Source of the DNA: Candidatus Daviesbacteria bacterium
Lineage (GTDB): Bacteria > Patescibacteriota > Microgenomatia > Daviesbacterales > UBA10151
DNA: 43,187 nucleotides
Assembly: GCA_016187025.1 (NCBI GenBank)
Contig: JACPKM010000001.1
Location: 1-43,187, forward strand
Direction of reading: 5' to 3'
Within the stretch, counting starts at the first letter, position 1. Each line of letters opens with the position of its first letter. Both the position numbers and the translations under genes were made by a program. Below, piece by piece: positions 18,201 to 26,986 of this stretch. The notes beneath the pieces are model-generated. The model was not told the origin of the DNA, did not search any database, and worked only from the letters and a program-made list of their open reading frames with translations.

Positions 18201-19295
18201 CTACTTATAAATTAATCCTTCAGTTGAGGTTACAAAAGGTGCCAAGTTAATCTTTCTTCTTTGAGTATCTATGCTATCTACTAAAAAGTTAGTTTTTTCT
18301 CCTACCTCATAACTTGCCCCAGCTAGTCTTGAAGAAGGCAAAAAGCCTTCTATATCTTCGCCTAAATCAATTGTAATCCCTGCTGCATCTACACTTTTGA
18401 TAGTTCCTTTTACCACATCATCAGCTTGAAACTTTTCTGCAAGCTTTGTAAATGGATCCTGTTGCAGTTGTTTAATAGATAGATTTAATCTCCCAAGCTC
18501 TTCATCTTTACCAACTACTTTTGTTTGTACTTTTTGACCAACTTTGAACTTATCAGCTAAATTCTCTTCTCTTTCCCAGGAAACCTCTCCAATAAATACC
18601 AATCCTCCAACACTCTCTACATCTACAAACAGTCCAAATGGAAGAATATTTACTATCTCCCCAGAAACAGTATCCCCAATAGTAAACTTATTTAAGTTAT
18701 CCTTTTCTGACTGACTAACTAGCCCCTTTTGAGTAAGAATTAGTTTGTTGGTTTCTTCATCAACTTCAGACACGGTTACTCTTATTATTTGACCAGCTAA
18801 AGATTCTTCTTTACCAACTTTTTTAACAAGCTCAAAACCAACTTGTGAGTTTGGCAAAAAGCCCCTGACTTCATCTATTTCAACAATTAAACCACCTTTG
18901 TTAACCTCTAAGATTCTCCCTGCAAACTCTGTTTGAGAACCCCGGGCTGATTTAAATCTACTCCAATCAAGCATCCGTCCTTTGAACTTGCTCCTGGTTT
19001 TTAAAGAGGCTGCTTGAGATAAGGAGAGGCTGATTTGGCCTGAATCCCTACCAGTATCCACCACAAAAGCCTCAATACTATCACCTAATTTAATTGAATC
19101 CTGTTTTTCTTTGGGAAACTCCCGTAAAGATAAGCTACCCTCGTATTTACCACCTAAATCCAAAGTTAAATCCTGATCTGATTTAATAATTATTGTACCT
19201 TTAACTTGCTGACCACGAAAGATATGTTGAGAAGATTTCTGAGAAGCTAAAAGCTTCTCCATGATTGGGTTATTTGATACTATATTTTTGGCCAC
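18201..19295 (-). CDS. rpsA: Ribosomal protein S1-like protein, four S1 domains
   Basis: The protein has 364 residues and starts with GTG at 19295. Four S1 RNA-binding OB folds are visible, at about 27-95, 115-185, 203-272 and 287-355. The third has the most canonical core (GEIVNILPFGLFVDVESVGG), and the second carries GGLIVEIDEVRGFLPNSQ. E. coli S1 has six domains; a four-domain form is common in reduced genomes. It binds mRNA at the ribosome during initiation. A TATAAT lies upstream at 19329-19334 (minus strand). The radA gene follows closely. Confidence 0.9.
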   Translation of the reverse strand: MAKNIVSNNPIMEKLLASQKSSQHIFRGQQVKGTIIIKSDQDLTLDLGGKYEGSLSLREFPKEKQDSIKLGDSIEAFVVDTGRDSGQISLSLSQAASLKTRSKFKGRMLDWSRFKSARGSQTEFAGRILEVNKGGLIVEIDEVRGFLPNSQVGFELVKKVGKEESLAGQIIRVTVSEVDEETNKLILTQKGLVSQSEKDNLNKFTIGDTVSGEIVNILPFGLFVDVESVGGLVFIGEVSWEREENLADKFKVGQKVQTKVVGKDEELGRLNLSIKQLQQDPFTKLAEKFQADDVVKGTIKSVDAAGITIDLGEDIEGFLPSSRLAGASYEVGEKTNFLVDSIDTQRRKINLAPFVTSTEGLIYK

Positions 19296-19328
19296 TTAAC
19301 ATATACCTGCTTTCTTTAAATTTCAGCC

Positions 19329-19334
19329 ATTATA
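19329..19334 (-). promoter_or_regulatory. -10 box upstream of the S1 gene
   Basis: TATAAT preceded by TG on the minus strand, between the 5S terminator and the GTG start at 19295. It gives the S1 gene its own promoter after the rRNA terminator. Confidence 0.4.
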
Positions 19335-19354
19335 CACCAATCACCTAAAAAGAA

Positions 19355-19379
19355 AAAGCTCTCCTTTAGGGAGAGCTTT
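19355..19379 (-). terminator. Terminator of the 23S-5S transcript
   Basis: On the minus strand AAAGCTCTCC pairs with GGAGAGCTTT around a five-base loop, followed by TTCTTTTT. It sits just after the 5S gene. Confidence 0.85.
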
Positions 19380-19386
19380 GTTCAAA

Positions 19387-19503
19387 TCCGGCAGTGAGGT
19401 ATTTTCACGCACCCTTGCGAGTGTATTATCGTCCCCGCTGAGACGTTTGACGACTGAGTTCGGTATGGGATCAGGTCGAACCGTCTCGCTCAAACCACCG
19501 AGA
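19387..19503 (-). rRNA. rrf: 5S rRNA
   Basis: About 117 nt. It contains the conserved loop segment CCCATACCGAACTC and the loop E/helix IV region. The terminal helix forms between TCGGTGGT at the 5' end and ACTGCCGG at the 3' end with several G-U pairs. It lies about 115 bp downstream of 23S and directly before a terminator. Confidence 0.93.
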
Positions 19504-19571
19504 GCTATAGTATACAGTATATAGTAAGGAGTATCAAGTAGCTGAAAAGTCCAAACACTTTTGTACTCTAA

Positions 19572-19585
19572 AATGTGAATACGGA
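19572..19585 (-). repeat. 3' arm of the 23S processing stem
   Basis: AATGTGAATACGGA here is the exact inverse complement of 24754-24767 upstream of the 23S. The pair would form a 14-bp stem that loops out the 23S precursor, continuous in arrangement with the CTCAAC/GTTGAG terminal helix. It is the expected site of RNase III-type processing. Confidence 0.6.
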
Positions 19586-19943
19586 TATATAAGAAGACAA
19601 ATCTTTCTGCCAAAAAATCTCAACTACAACCATTAGTAAAGGTAAGCTAAATACATTACTGTACTTACACTGCCTCCCTATCAATCCTTCGAGTCGTGCT
19701 TACGCACTTCCTTCAGGATTCCCTCACGGGACCTGGTAGTCTTCCAGGGGTTTCAAAGATACCTCATCTTAGGGCTCGCTTCGTGCTTAGATGCTTTCAG
19801 CACTTATCGTAATAGCAACGTAGCTACCCTGCGCTGCCCGTCCATTGGACGAACAACAGGCACACTAGAGGTTGCCTCGTCTCGGTCCTCTCGTACTAGA
19901 GACCACTCCCTTCAAGTATCCAAACGCCCATGCTGGATAGAGT

Positions 19944-19983
<40 letters not shown>

Positions 19984-20051
19984 GTTTTAACTGGCGAACA
20001 GCCAGACCCTTCCCACCTACTTCAGCGGGAGGATACGATGAGCCGACATCG

Positions 20052-20896
20052 TAGCTACTATAGGATATGATCCAATAGCATTTCTTACAATTACTCGTAA
20101 GCTTAGACTATACCTTCATCCTCTTATCCTTGAGGAGTCAGCGTTTTAGCTTTCCATTTTAAAGAAAGCTCCGTCCCGATTAAATCGGGACAAGTCGTTA
20201 CGGGGTCATAACAGAAGGAAACTTGTACCTAAATTCTTTTAGTACAAATGGTTCAACTAATTGAATAAATCTTTTAGCACTTTTAGATCGAATTCTAATT
20301 CTGTAATAGGTTTTATCCTTATTAATAGTCGATTCAATCCTAAATTGCTTTTTTAAAAGATCAATTAGTTGTAATTGCTCATTAAAAATAAATTGCTGGG
20401 TGTTTAGATAAATAGATGAATAACTTTTAGAGCCATCGTCCATAAACCAAACTGCCAAGCTGAGTGGACTAAGTGTTAAATTAGATGGTATTATCTTTCT
20501 CCCGTTTTTGTAAAACAAATTGTAAAACGGAGTAAGTACAGGTAATTTTTGAGTAGCAAATCTGTATGCTTCTCTATTACCATTTCCTTTTCTCCATTTT
20601 GGAGAAGTTATTACCAAACTACTCAACTTGCTAAATATCCAATCAACCAGTACTTTTTGACTAAAAGCGTGGTTAATTTCTAAATGAGCATTTTTCTTTA
20701 TTCTCATTGTACCATCTCCTAAGAGAGTTCCAATAAGAATGGACTTTTGTTCTTCTGTCAGACTTCCCACGGTATTGTCCATTGAATTCAGCATAACCCG
20801 AAGGTTAGCCGAAAGTCAACTAGGAGTTCACCGTTATGAGCTGAAACTAAATTAAACAGACTAATGGAATTACTTCCACCACACCCCGATGTGTTG
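20052..20896 (-). other. Group I intron in 23S at E. coli position 2500 (L2500)
   Basis: 845 nt. The exons join as GGCACCT|CGATGTCGG, inside the peptidyl transferase loop. P1 forms between exon CACCT and intron GGGTG with the usual U-G pair at the 5' splice site. P10 forms between intron ACATCG and exon CGATGT, and the two guide segments are contiguous. Core elements are visible on the minus strand: P/Q-like AATACCGTGGGAAG, R-like GTAACGACT and S-like AAGGTATAGTC. With these boundaries the last intron base is A, not the near-universal G. It encodes the homing endonuclease at 20198-20794. Confidence 0.85.
20198..20794 (-). CDS. LAGLIDADG homing endonuclease of the L2500 intron
   Basis: The protein has 198 residues. 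Two LAGLIDADG helices are visible: ILIGTLLGDGTM at about 20-31 and LAVWFMDDGSKS at about 112-123. It should fold as a monomer with pseudo-twofold symmetry and cleave intronless 23S genes near position 2500 to start intron homing. Each motif keeps its acidic metal ligand (GDG, DDG), so activity is plausible. The start ATG and the MDNTVGS codons overlap the conserved intron core sequence AATACCGTGGGAAG, and the stop lies beside the R element. The frame is thus embedded in the ribozyme core between Q and R. Confidence 0.88.
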   Translation of the reverse strand: MLNSMDNTVGSLTEEQKSILIGTLLGDGTMRIKKNAHLEINHAFSQKVLVDWIFSKLSSLVITSPKWRKGNGNREAYRFATQKLPVLTPFYNLFYKNGRKIIPSNLTLSPLSLAVWFMDDGSKSYSSIYLNTQQFIFNEQLQLIDLLKKQFRIESTINKDKTYYRIRIRSKSAKRFIQLVEPFVLKEFRYKFPSVMTP

Positions 20897-20939
20897 AGGT
20901 GCCGAACCTTGCCGTCCTTGTGGACTGTAGGGCAAGACT

Positions 20940-20972
<33 letters not shown>

Positions 20973-21136
20973 AAGCTCACTCGCTACCACTAGCCAAGTG
21001 AGGATCACTAAGACCTGCTTTCGCACCTGCTCGAGCTGTTTCTCTTGCAGTCAAGCACACTTTATACCTTTACGCTTAAATGCGCGGTTTCCATTCGCGC
21101 TAAGTGTACCTTTGTACCCCTCCGTTACTTTTTTGG

Positions 21137-21686
21137 CAAATTTGTTAACTTTTAAGTGGAAGTTTGTAATGGAAATATTGCAGGATTTTATCTTTCAATA
21201 AATCATTTAGTATAACAGCACTTTTAGCTGAAATATAAATCTGCAATCCATCTTTCTGCGTTCTAATACTTGAGTATTCTTGAACGCACTTTTTAACTTT
21301 CCGTCAAAGTTCTAGGTCATTTCTGCCTAGATCTCTACATCGCTGCAAAGTTCAGACTATATCATGATCCAATTTTCATTGGATCCCAACGTATAGTCGT
21401 TGAGGATTCATCGACTTTTCGATGTTTCCTGCTGATTGACTGCACCGAATACATTTTTAGTTGAGATTTTGATATTAATTCAGTATTACCCGAATCTTAC
21501 CCAAATGTCAATCCTTCGATTTCTCTCAGGATCTCTGCTTCGTTTCTCAGGTCGAAGTATCAACTAGTATCGGATTCTCAGTTGTTCCAGCATATAGTTG
21601 GTTTAATTTATTACGCGGTCACTCATTGCAAGTTACCTCACAATGCCCCCAAAAGATTCGAACAGAGTGTAAGAATCATCTACTTA
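21137..21686 (-). other. Group I intron in 23S at E. coli position 2262 (L2262), without endonuclease gene
   Basis: 550 nt. The exons join as GGTCCCCT|CCAAAAAAGTAACGG, next to the P-loop. The last intron base is G. Clear core elements are present: Q-like GTGCAGTCAATCAGCAGG, R-like CTCAACGACTATACG and S-like GATATAGTC, with P10 possible between TTTTGG and CCAAAA. No frame longer than about 60 codons is present, so it is a ribozyme-only intron. Its P and Q segments (TATATGCTGGAA, ATCAGCAGGAAA) closely match those of the L1931 intron. Confidence 0.85.
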
Positions 21687-21836
21687 AGGGGACCGCCCCA
21701 GTCAAACTGCCCGCCAGACCTTGTCCCAAGTCCTGTTTTTATAAGGATCTTGGTTAGACCTAAGTTCAAAAAAGAGAGGTGTTTCATTGTCGCCAAAGCT
21801 CCCTCCTACACTACACAATTTTAAACTTAAATCAAG

Positions 21837-21874
<38 letters not shown>

Positions 21875-21994
21875 AAGCATGGGAAGGCCGCATCTTCACA
21901 GCCATTGCAATTTCGCCGGGTCTATCCTCAAGACAGTCACTAAGTCGTTCTACCTTTCGTGCGGGTCTGAACTCACCAGACAAGGAATTTCGCT

Positions 21995-22649
21995 TATTTT
22001 CGTTATCACTAGGCTCCTTAACCTAGCTCCTATATGTCGCCACATAGATCGAACCATATCTTTCCATCAGATGACGGATTCTGCGTATGGTCTCTGAGGA
22101 TTCTTAAGATTTCTTATTTTCTCTAAACCTTCTGGTGTAAGATGAATATTTTTTAATTTCATCTTTACTACTTTACAAAAAACATTAAAATCGTTTTTCT
22201 TGTAAGTAATAAGTTGATTTGCCTTAAAGAAAGGAATTATTTTTTCAGATAAATCTTTTGTAGATCGAACACAATAGCGGTAAATATTTTCTTTATGGTT
22301 ATCATATCGTCTATTTACATAGATCGCTCCGCATCCAAAAAAGTCTTTGATTACTTGTAAAGAATCTAGACTCTTTTGCCCTTGCGTAACCACAAATTCA
22401 GGTAATACCTGAAACCCGCTTTTTGTTGTTCTATTTCTAAAAATAGATATCGAAAAGCATCCTTCTCCATCAACAAAACCAACTATCCAGTTTGAAATCT
22501 TAAGTCTTTCCTGCTGATCGTCTGCACTAGGTGCTTTATGACTTGGCATAACTATGTGTAGTTAATACCATAGTAGCACTAGATTCTCAGATTTTCCAGC
22601 ATATAGCAGAATTTTAAAACACATTGGCACTTCCTAAGGCAGCGATATT
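21995..22649 (-). other. Group I intron in 23S at E. coli position 1931 (L1931)
   Basis: 655 nt. The exons join as CCTATGGT|AGCGAAATT, a site also used in Thermotoga. The guide sequence GCCTTAGG pairs with the 5' exon (one mismatch, U-G at the splice site). The adjoining TCGCT pairs with 3' exon AGCGA as P10. Core: Q-like GTGCAGACGATCAGCAGG, R-like CAGAGACCATACG, S-like AAGATATGGTTC. By these boundaries the last intron base is A. It encodes the endonuclease at 22067-22549. Confidence 0.85.
22067..22549 (-). CDS. Single-motif LAGLIDADG homing endonuclease of the L1931 intron
   Basis: The protein has 160 residues with one LAGLIDADG helix, WIVGFVDGEGCFSISI, at about residues 21-36. A one-motif protein of this size (LAGLIDADG_1, I-CreI/I-CeuI-like) acts as a homodimer on a near-palindromic site. 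The metal-binding acid and the GEG turn are intact. Unusually, the frame overlaps the ribozyme core at both ends. Codons 8-16 lie on the Q element, and the last codons (RPYAESVI) run through the R/P7 strand and past it, so protein and RNA constrain each other. The TGA stop lies just before the S element. Confidence 0.88.
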   Translation of the reverse strand: MPSHKAPSADDQQERLKISNWIVGFVDGEGCFSISIFRNRTTKSGFQVLPEFVVTQGQKSLDSLQVIKDFFGCGAIYVNRRYDNHKENIYRYCVRSTKDLSEKIIPFFKANQLITYKKNDFNVFCKVVKMKLKNIHLTPEGLEKIRNLKNPQRPYAESVI

Positions 22650-24177
22650 ACCATAGGACCCTTATAGTTAAGGCCGCCGTTCACCAGGACTTATACCACA
22701 TCCTCATCTAAATCTTGCGACTTAAAGTCAAATGCAGAATTAATCTACTGGCACTGGGCAGGTGTCAACCCCTATACATCTTCTTTCGAATTAGCAGGGA
22801 TCTGTGTTTTTGTTAAACAGTCGCTCAGTGTCGTTTGCTGCGGGCCGGGCTTGCGCCTGGCCAGGACATCTCGAAAACTTACGTCCAGCTGTTTTGCCGA
22901 GTTCCTTAAGGATAGTTCTCCCGATCGCCTTTGTATACTCAACTCGCCCACCTGTGTCGGTTTAGGTACGGCTGAAACTATTCTCCTTCACGAGTCTTTT
23001 CTCGGAAACAGAAAGTGATTGACTTACGCTATCATAGCTTGTATTTTGGACCATGTACCAAAAGCGCGCAAGCGCGCATGGTACGTGGTTGTAGAAGCGG
23101 ATTTTCCTACCTCCACTAACTTGCTATTTAGACCAAGATATACTTGATTCAATTCTTCCCACTTCGTTCACCCTTAAAGGCTTCCGATATTGCGCTCCTT
23201 GCGGAGCATACATCGAAACTTGTCAGAATAACCTCAATACAGGAATTTTAACCTGTTGTCCATCGACTACGCCATTTGGCCTCATCTTAGGGCCGATTAA
23301 CTCCACGCCGATTAACGTTGCATGGAAAACCTTGGGCTTTCGGCGCTCCAATTTCTCATTGGAGTCTCGCTACTCATACCGGCATTCTCACTTCCAAACA
23401 CTCCACCAAACCTTACAATTTAGCTTCATAGTATTTGGAACGCTCCCCTACCACGCCACATTCATGTAACTGAACGTGGCATCCAAAGCTTCGGTAGTAA
23501 GTTTTAGCCCCGGTAAATTGTCGGCGCGAAAATCCATATTAGACCAGTGAGCTGTTACGCTATCTTTAAAAGGTGGCTGCTTCTAAGCCAACTTCCTGGC
23601 TGTCTAAGGATTCTCACATCCTTTTACACTTAACTTACATTTAGGGACCTTAGCTGTTGATCTGGGATGTTTCCCTCGAGCCCGCTCCGCTTAGCCGGAT
23701 CGGACTGACTCCTCAAGAATAGTCAAAGTATTCGGAGTTTGGTTGAACCTACGGTCTTGCGACCATAGAATCCATCCAGTGCTCTACCCCTTTGACACTA
23801 CCTTGAAGGCTATACCTCAATATATTTCGGGGAGAACCAGCTATCTCCGAGTTCGTTAGGCATATCACCCCTAACCACACTTCATCCCAAGCAATTGATC
23901 TTGCAACGGGTTCGGGCCTCCATCCCGCTTTCGCGGGACTTCACCCTGAGCATGGTTAGCTCACTCGGTTTCGGGTCTACCACAATCACCTATCGCGCAC
24001 TTCGCGCTCGCTTTCACTACGCCTACCTAAGAAATACTTAGTTAGACTTGATGATTGGGATAACTCACCGGTTCATTCTTCAATAGGCACGCGGTCAGGA
24101 CGTACCAGATGGTACATCCCTCCCACTGCTTGTCAGCATACGGTTTCAGGTACTATTTCACTGAGCGTTTCGCTCTT

Positions 24178-24217
<40 letters not shown>

Positions 24218-24753
24218 CGAAAGTATATTTAGCCTTAGGAGATTGGTCCTCCTAGATTCACTCAGGATTACACGTGTCCTGAGTTACTTGGGAAATCACC
24301 CGCGGTAGTTCGGATTTCGCTTACGGGGCTATCACCCTCTTTGGCAAATCTTTCCATATCTTTCTTCTATCCTTGCTACTCACTACTGGTGTCCCGCATA
24401 TCCAATTCCTTGCGGAACTGGTTTAGGCTGTTCCCATTTCGCTCGCCGCTACTTAGGGAATCGCTAATTGCTTTCTTTTCCTGCGCCTACTTAGATGTTT
24501 CAGTTCAGCGCGTACCCTTCTTTTACCTATGAATTCAGTAAAAGATCTGTCATAAAGACAGGAGTTATCTCATTCGGAGATCTCTGGATCACAGCTTCTT
24601 GGCAGCTCCCCAGAGCTTATCGCAACCATGTACGTCCTTCATCGGTACTTTCGACCTAGGCATCCACCGTATGCATTAATGTTGAGTAATTTTTGGCATC
24701 AAATTAGCAAAGCTTTAAAAGCCTCGCTGTTAAAAATTTGACCTTCCATTTTT

Positions 24754-24767
24754 TCCGTATTCACATT
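24754..24767 (-). repeat. 5' arm of the 23S processing stem
   Basis: TCCGTATTCACATT (plus strand) is the exact inverse complement of 19572-19585 on the other side of 23S. Confidence 0.6.
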
Positions 24768-24787
24768 TCAAAGTGCAAATTGTTTTT

Positions 24788-24840
24788 GGGCGATCCTGGA
24801 CCGCCACCATCTGTTATTTAGTCTTTCTGCCAGATCGCCC
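24788..24840 (-). promoter_or_regulatory. Leader hairpin between tRNA-Ala and 23S
   Basis: GGGCGATC-C-TGG pairs with CCA-GATCGCCC, giving 11 bp with one bulged base around a loop of about 30 nt. It lies in the spacer and probably helps processing of the tRNA from the 23S precursor. Confidence 0.45.
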
Positions 24841-24928
24841 ATCACGAACATTAGCTCGGAATGGACTTTTTGGTAGTTTGTCTAAATATCAGACAACGGT
24901 TGTCCAAAAATGTCCAAGTGTTTATGGG

Positions 24929-25000
24929 TGGACCGACGGGGATTCGAACCCCGGACCCCCTCATTGCAAATGAGGTGCTCTACCACTGAGCCATCGGCCC
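24929..25000 (-). tRNA. tRNA-Ala (anticodon UGC)
   Basis: The acceptor GGGCCGA pairs with TCGGTCC and carries the G3:U70 alanine determinant. The anticodon arm CCTCA-TTTGCAA-TGAGG gives UGC, and the T arm is CGGGG-TTCGAAT-CCCCG. CCA is not fully encoded (ACCC). It is cotranscribed with 23S, the place it has in classical rrn operons. Confidence 0.93.
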
Positions 25001-25148
25001 TAATCCACTATCGAGTCCAAAACCAAAATATTAAATTGTAAAAAAGTGAGGGATGCAACGTCTCTCAATCTCTGGTTCCTCCAGAGATGAAGGACCAGAA
25101 TTTAGTTTGTGGCGTTGTTTCTCAGCATATTTTCAAACACTGTAGGAA

Positions 25149-25178
25149 AGTTTACCAAATTTTTAACCTTTTTGTCAA
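25149..25178 (-). promoter_or_regulatory. Promoter of the tRNA-Ala-23S-5S operon
   Basis: On the minus strand TTGACA (25173-25178), an 18-bp spacer and TAAACT (25149-25154) lie between gapA and the tRNA. An 8-bp hairpin (ATCTCTGG with CCAGAGAT) follows in the leader. Confidence 0.6.
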
Positions 25179-25205
25179 ATACTTACAAAGTAAAGAAGGA
25201 GCAGA

Positions 25206-26222
25206 TCAAGACCCTATCTTAATCACCTGTTCAATTAGGCGGTTACTATAACCCCATTCATTGTCATACCAGGCAAAAATCTTTAGCAAGTCCCCATCCA
25301 CCATCTGAGTCAAAGGCAGATCAATCACCGAAGACTCGCTTCTGCCAATAATATCAGAAGAAACCAAAGGCTCTTCACTCCAAGCCACGATTCCTCGCCA
25401 ACGCTCGTCATCGCAAGCTTCCTTTATGGCTTGATTTACTTCCTCAACTGTAGTTTTTTTCTTTAAAACCAAAGTAATATCAGATATTGATCCAGTAATC
25501 ACAGGTACCCTTAAAGCACGTCCGTCAAATAAGCCTTTAAGTTGTGGGATAACCTCCGTTGTAGCAACAGCAGCGCCTGTGGTGGTGGGAATAATGTTTA
25601 CATAAGCTGCTCTGGCACGTCTTAAGTCCTTGGCCTTTCCTCCCGGAGGCGGACCGTCTACCAGGTTTTGTTCAGCGGTGACCCCATGAACTGTGGTCAT
25701 AACAGCCTTCACAACACCAAATTTTTGATCAATGATTGCCACAACCGGAGCAATACAGTTGGTGGTACATGAGGCATTATTAACAAGCCGTTCATCTCTA
25801 TAGTCTCTATCATTTACCCCAATTACAAAAGTTTCAACTCCTCCTCCTTTTGCAGGAGCTGATAAAACCACTTTTTTGGCACCAGCAGCCAGGTGCTGCT
25901 TCATCCCCTCTTCATCTGTAAACCGACCAGTTGATTCAATAACAACATCTATATTTAGTTCCCCCCAGGGTAATTTGGTAGGTTCTTTTTCAGTCAAAAC
26001 TGGGTATTTTTTATTATCTACAATGATATTTTTGTCATCAAAAGAAACCTCTTTACTCCAGATTCCATAAGCAGAATCATATTTTAGAAGATGAGCGAGA
26101 ACTTCCGGGGATGTTAGATCATTTAAAGCAACTATTTCCAAAGCATCAGTATGCTTTTCCAAAGCCACCTTAAAAGCATTCCTCCCAATCCTGCCAAAAC
26201 CATTAATGGCAACCTTAAGCAT
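25206..26222 (-). CDS. gapA: Type I glyceraldehyde-3-phosphate dehydrogenase
   Basis: The protein has 338 residues, the normal length. The N-terminal NAD-binding motif GFGRIGR sits at 8-14. The catalytic NNASCTTN motif has Cys152, and the partner His179 lies in TTVHGVT. It turns glyceraldehyde-3-phosphate into 1,3-bisphosphoglycerate in glycolysis; its product is the substrate of the pgk encoded at 29914-30948. The ATG overlaps the 3' end of the PIN toxin gene by 8 bp, so gapA appears to sit at the end of a toxin-antitoxin operon and may depend on that promoter. The next element downstream is the promoter of the rRNA operon. Confidence 0.97.
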   Translation of the reverse strand: MLKVAINGFGRIGRNAFKVALEKHTDALEIVALNDLTSPEVLAHLLKYDSAYGIWSKEVSFDDKNIIVDNKKYPVLTEKEPTKLPWGELNIDVVIESTGRFTDEEGMKQHLAAGAKKVVLSAPAKGGGVETFVIGVNDRDYRDERLVNNASCTTNCIAPVVAIIDQKFGVVKAVMTTVHGVTAEQNLVDGPPPGGKAKDLRRARAAYVNIIPTTTGAAVATTEVIPQLKGLFDGRALRVPVITGSISDITLVLKKKTTVEEVNQAIKEACDDERWRGIVAWSEEPLVSSDIIGRSESSVIDLPLTQMVDGDLLKIFAWYDNEWGYSNRLIEQVIKIGS

Positions 26223-26643
26223 GATTTAATACCTCCGCAGGCTCTTTTCGTTTCATGTTCAATTTATCAAAATCTTTATCATAAGAAATAATGGTCCATT
26301 CTTTCTCGTAAAGCGGCCTAATTGAAGCCAAAACAGCATCGATATACTTTATATTATAATCTTCGTAAAGCGATAGTGCTAAAACAGGATTAAAACTATC
26401 AATTAACCTTAAACCCCGAAGATTAATGATACTTCTTAAGGCTTTGACAACATCAGTTTTGGAAAATCCATAATATGCGGAAAGAGTCCAGGCTATCTCA
26501 GCCAGGACTAGATTTGATGTAACTCCCTTAATTTTATTAAGTTTGATTGCTGCCAGCGTCTGGCAACAATCTTCAAATATTTTTTCGTCCTCTTTAACAA
26601 GTGTACGAAGAAAAATATCAGTATCTATAAAATATTTAACCAT
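26215..26643 (-). CDS. PIN-domain toxin (VapC-like)
   Basis: The protein has 142 residues. The PIN fold is marked by the opening YFIDTDIFLR with the first catalytic Asp, a middle LAEIAWTL acidic helix, KYIDAVLAS near 95-103 and the closing IISYDKDFDKL with the last acids. It is expected to be a ribonuclease neutralised by the AbrB-type protein encoded just upstream. The start ATG overlaps the antitoxin stop by one base (TAATG), and its own end overlaps the gapA start. All family acids appear intact. Confidence 0.88.
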   Translation of the reverse strand: MVKYFIDTDIFLRTLVKEDEKIFEDCCQTLAAIKLNKIKGVTSNLVLAEIAWTLSAYYGFSKTDVVKALRSIINLRGLRLIDSFNPVLALSLYEDYNIKYIDAVLASIRPLYEKEWTIISYDKDFDKLNMKRKEPAEVLNHA

Positions 26644-26876
26644 TAAATTCTACTATAAGTTTTATCCATCAGGTGGCGGGCTTCCAGAACAGGCTTTTTC
26701 TTCTTTGGTTTAAACTGGCCGGCTATATCTAAAACATCGTAGGTTGGAGTCACTCTGATGGAGTTCCCCATTATCTCGATATAAACCTTGCTGTAGGTAG
26801 CAAGCCCTACTTTCTCTCTTAATTTTTTAGGGATAGTCACCTGGCCTTTTTGGGTAATGGAAGTAACAATTTGCAT
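26643..26876 (-). CDS. AbrB/MazE-type antitoxin
   Basis: The protein has 77 residues. The N-terminal swapped-hairpin DNA-binding domain shows TSITQKGQVTIPKKLREKVG, the SpoVT/AbrB signature. The C-terminal tail (about 48-77), rich in Lys and Pro, would bind and block the PIN toxin. It is the first gene of the operon. A perfect 18-bp palindrome overlaps the promoter (26916-26933), which fits autorepression by this protein, as is usual for such pairs. Confidence 0.88.
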   Translation of the reverse strand: MQIVTSITQKGQVTIPKKLREKVGLATYSKVYIEIMGNSIRVTPTYDVLDIAGQFKPKKKKPVLEARHLMDKTYSRI

Positions 26877-26915
26877 GATTTCCTTACGTTTTTTGAAAGA
26901 AAAGGAAAGATTTTC

Positions 26916-26933
26916 TTACTTTTATAAAAGTAA
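26916..26933. promoter_or_regulatory. Palindromic operator of the toxin-antitoxin operon
   Basis: TTACTTTTATAAAAGTAA is a perfect 18-bp palindrome touching the -10 box and lying between promoter and antitoxin start. Confidence 0.6.
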
Positions 26934-26961
26934 TACTACTATATATTCCTTACTTTGTCAA
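26933..26961 (-). promoter_or_regulatory. Promoter of the toxin-antitoxin-gapA operon
   Basis: TTGACA (26956-26961), a 17-bp spacer and TAGTAT (26933-26938) on the minus strand. Confidence 0.6.
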
Positions 26962-26986
26962 TATTAATTAGATATGGAAATTGAAA

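Noticed and set aside
22980-23260. A fourth insertion in 23S
   Set aside because: The stretch contains hairpins such as GCGCGCAAGCGCGC, but the intron-free length of about 3.0 kb is already normal, so it is likely a variable expansion segment.
24773-24973. 66-codon frame on the plus strand over the 23S leader and tRNA-Ala
   Set aside because: It crosses the tRNA gene and the leader hairpin in antisense; no protein-like pattern.
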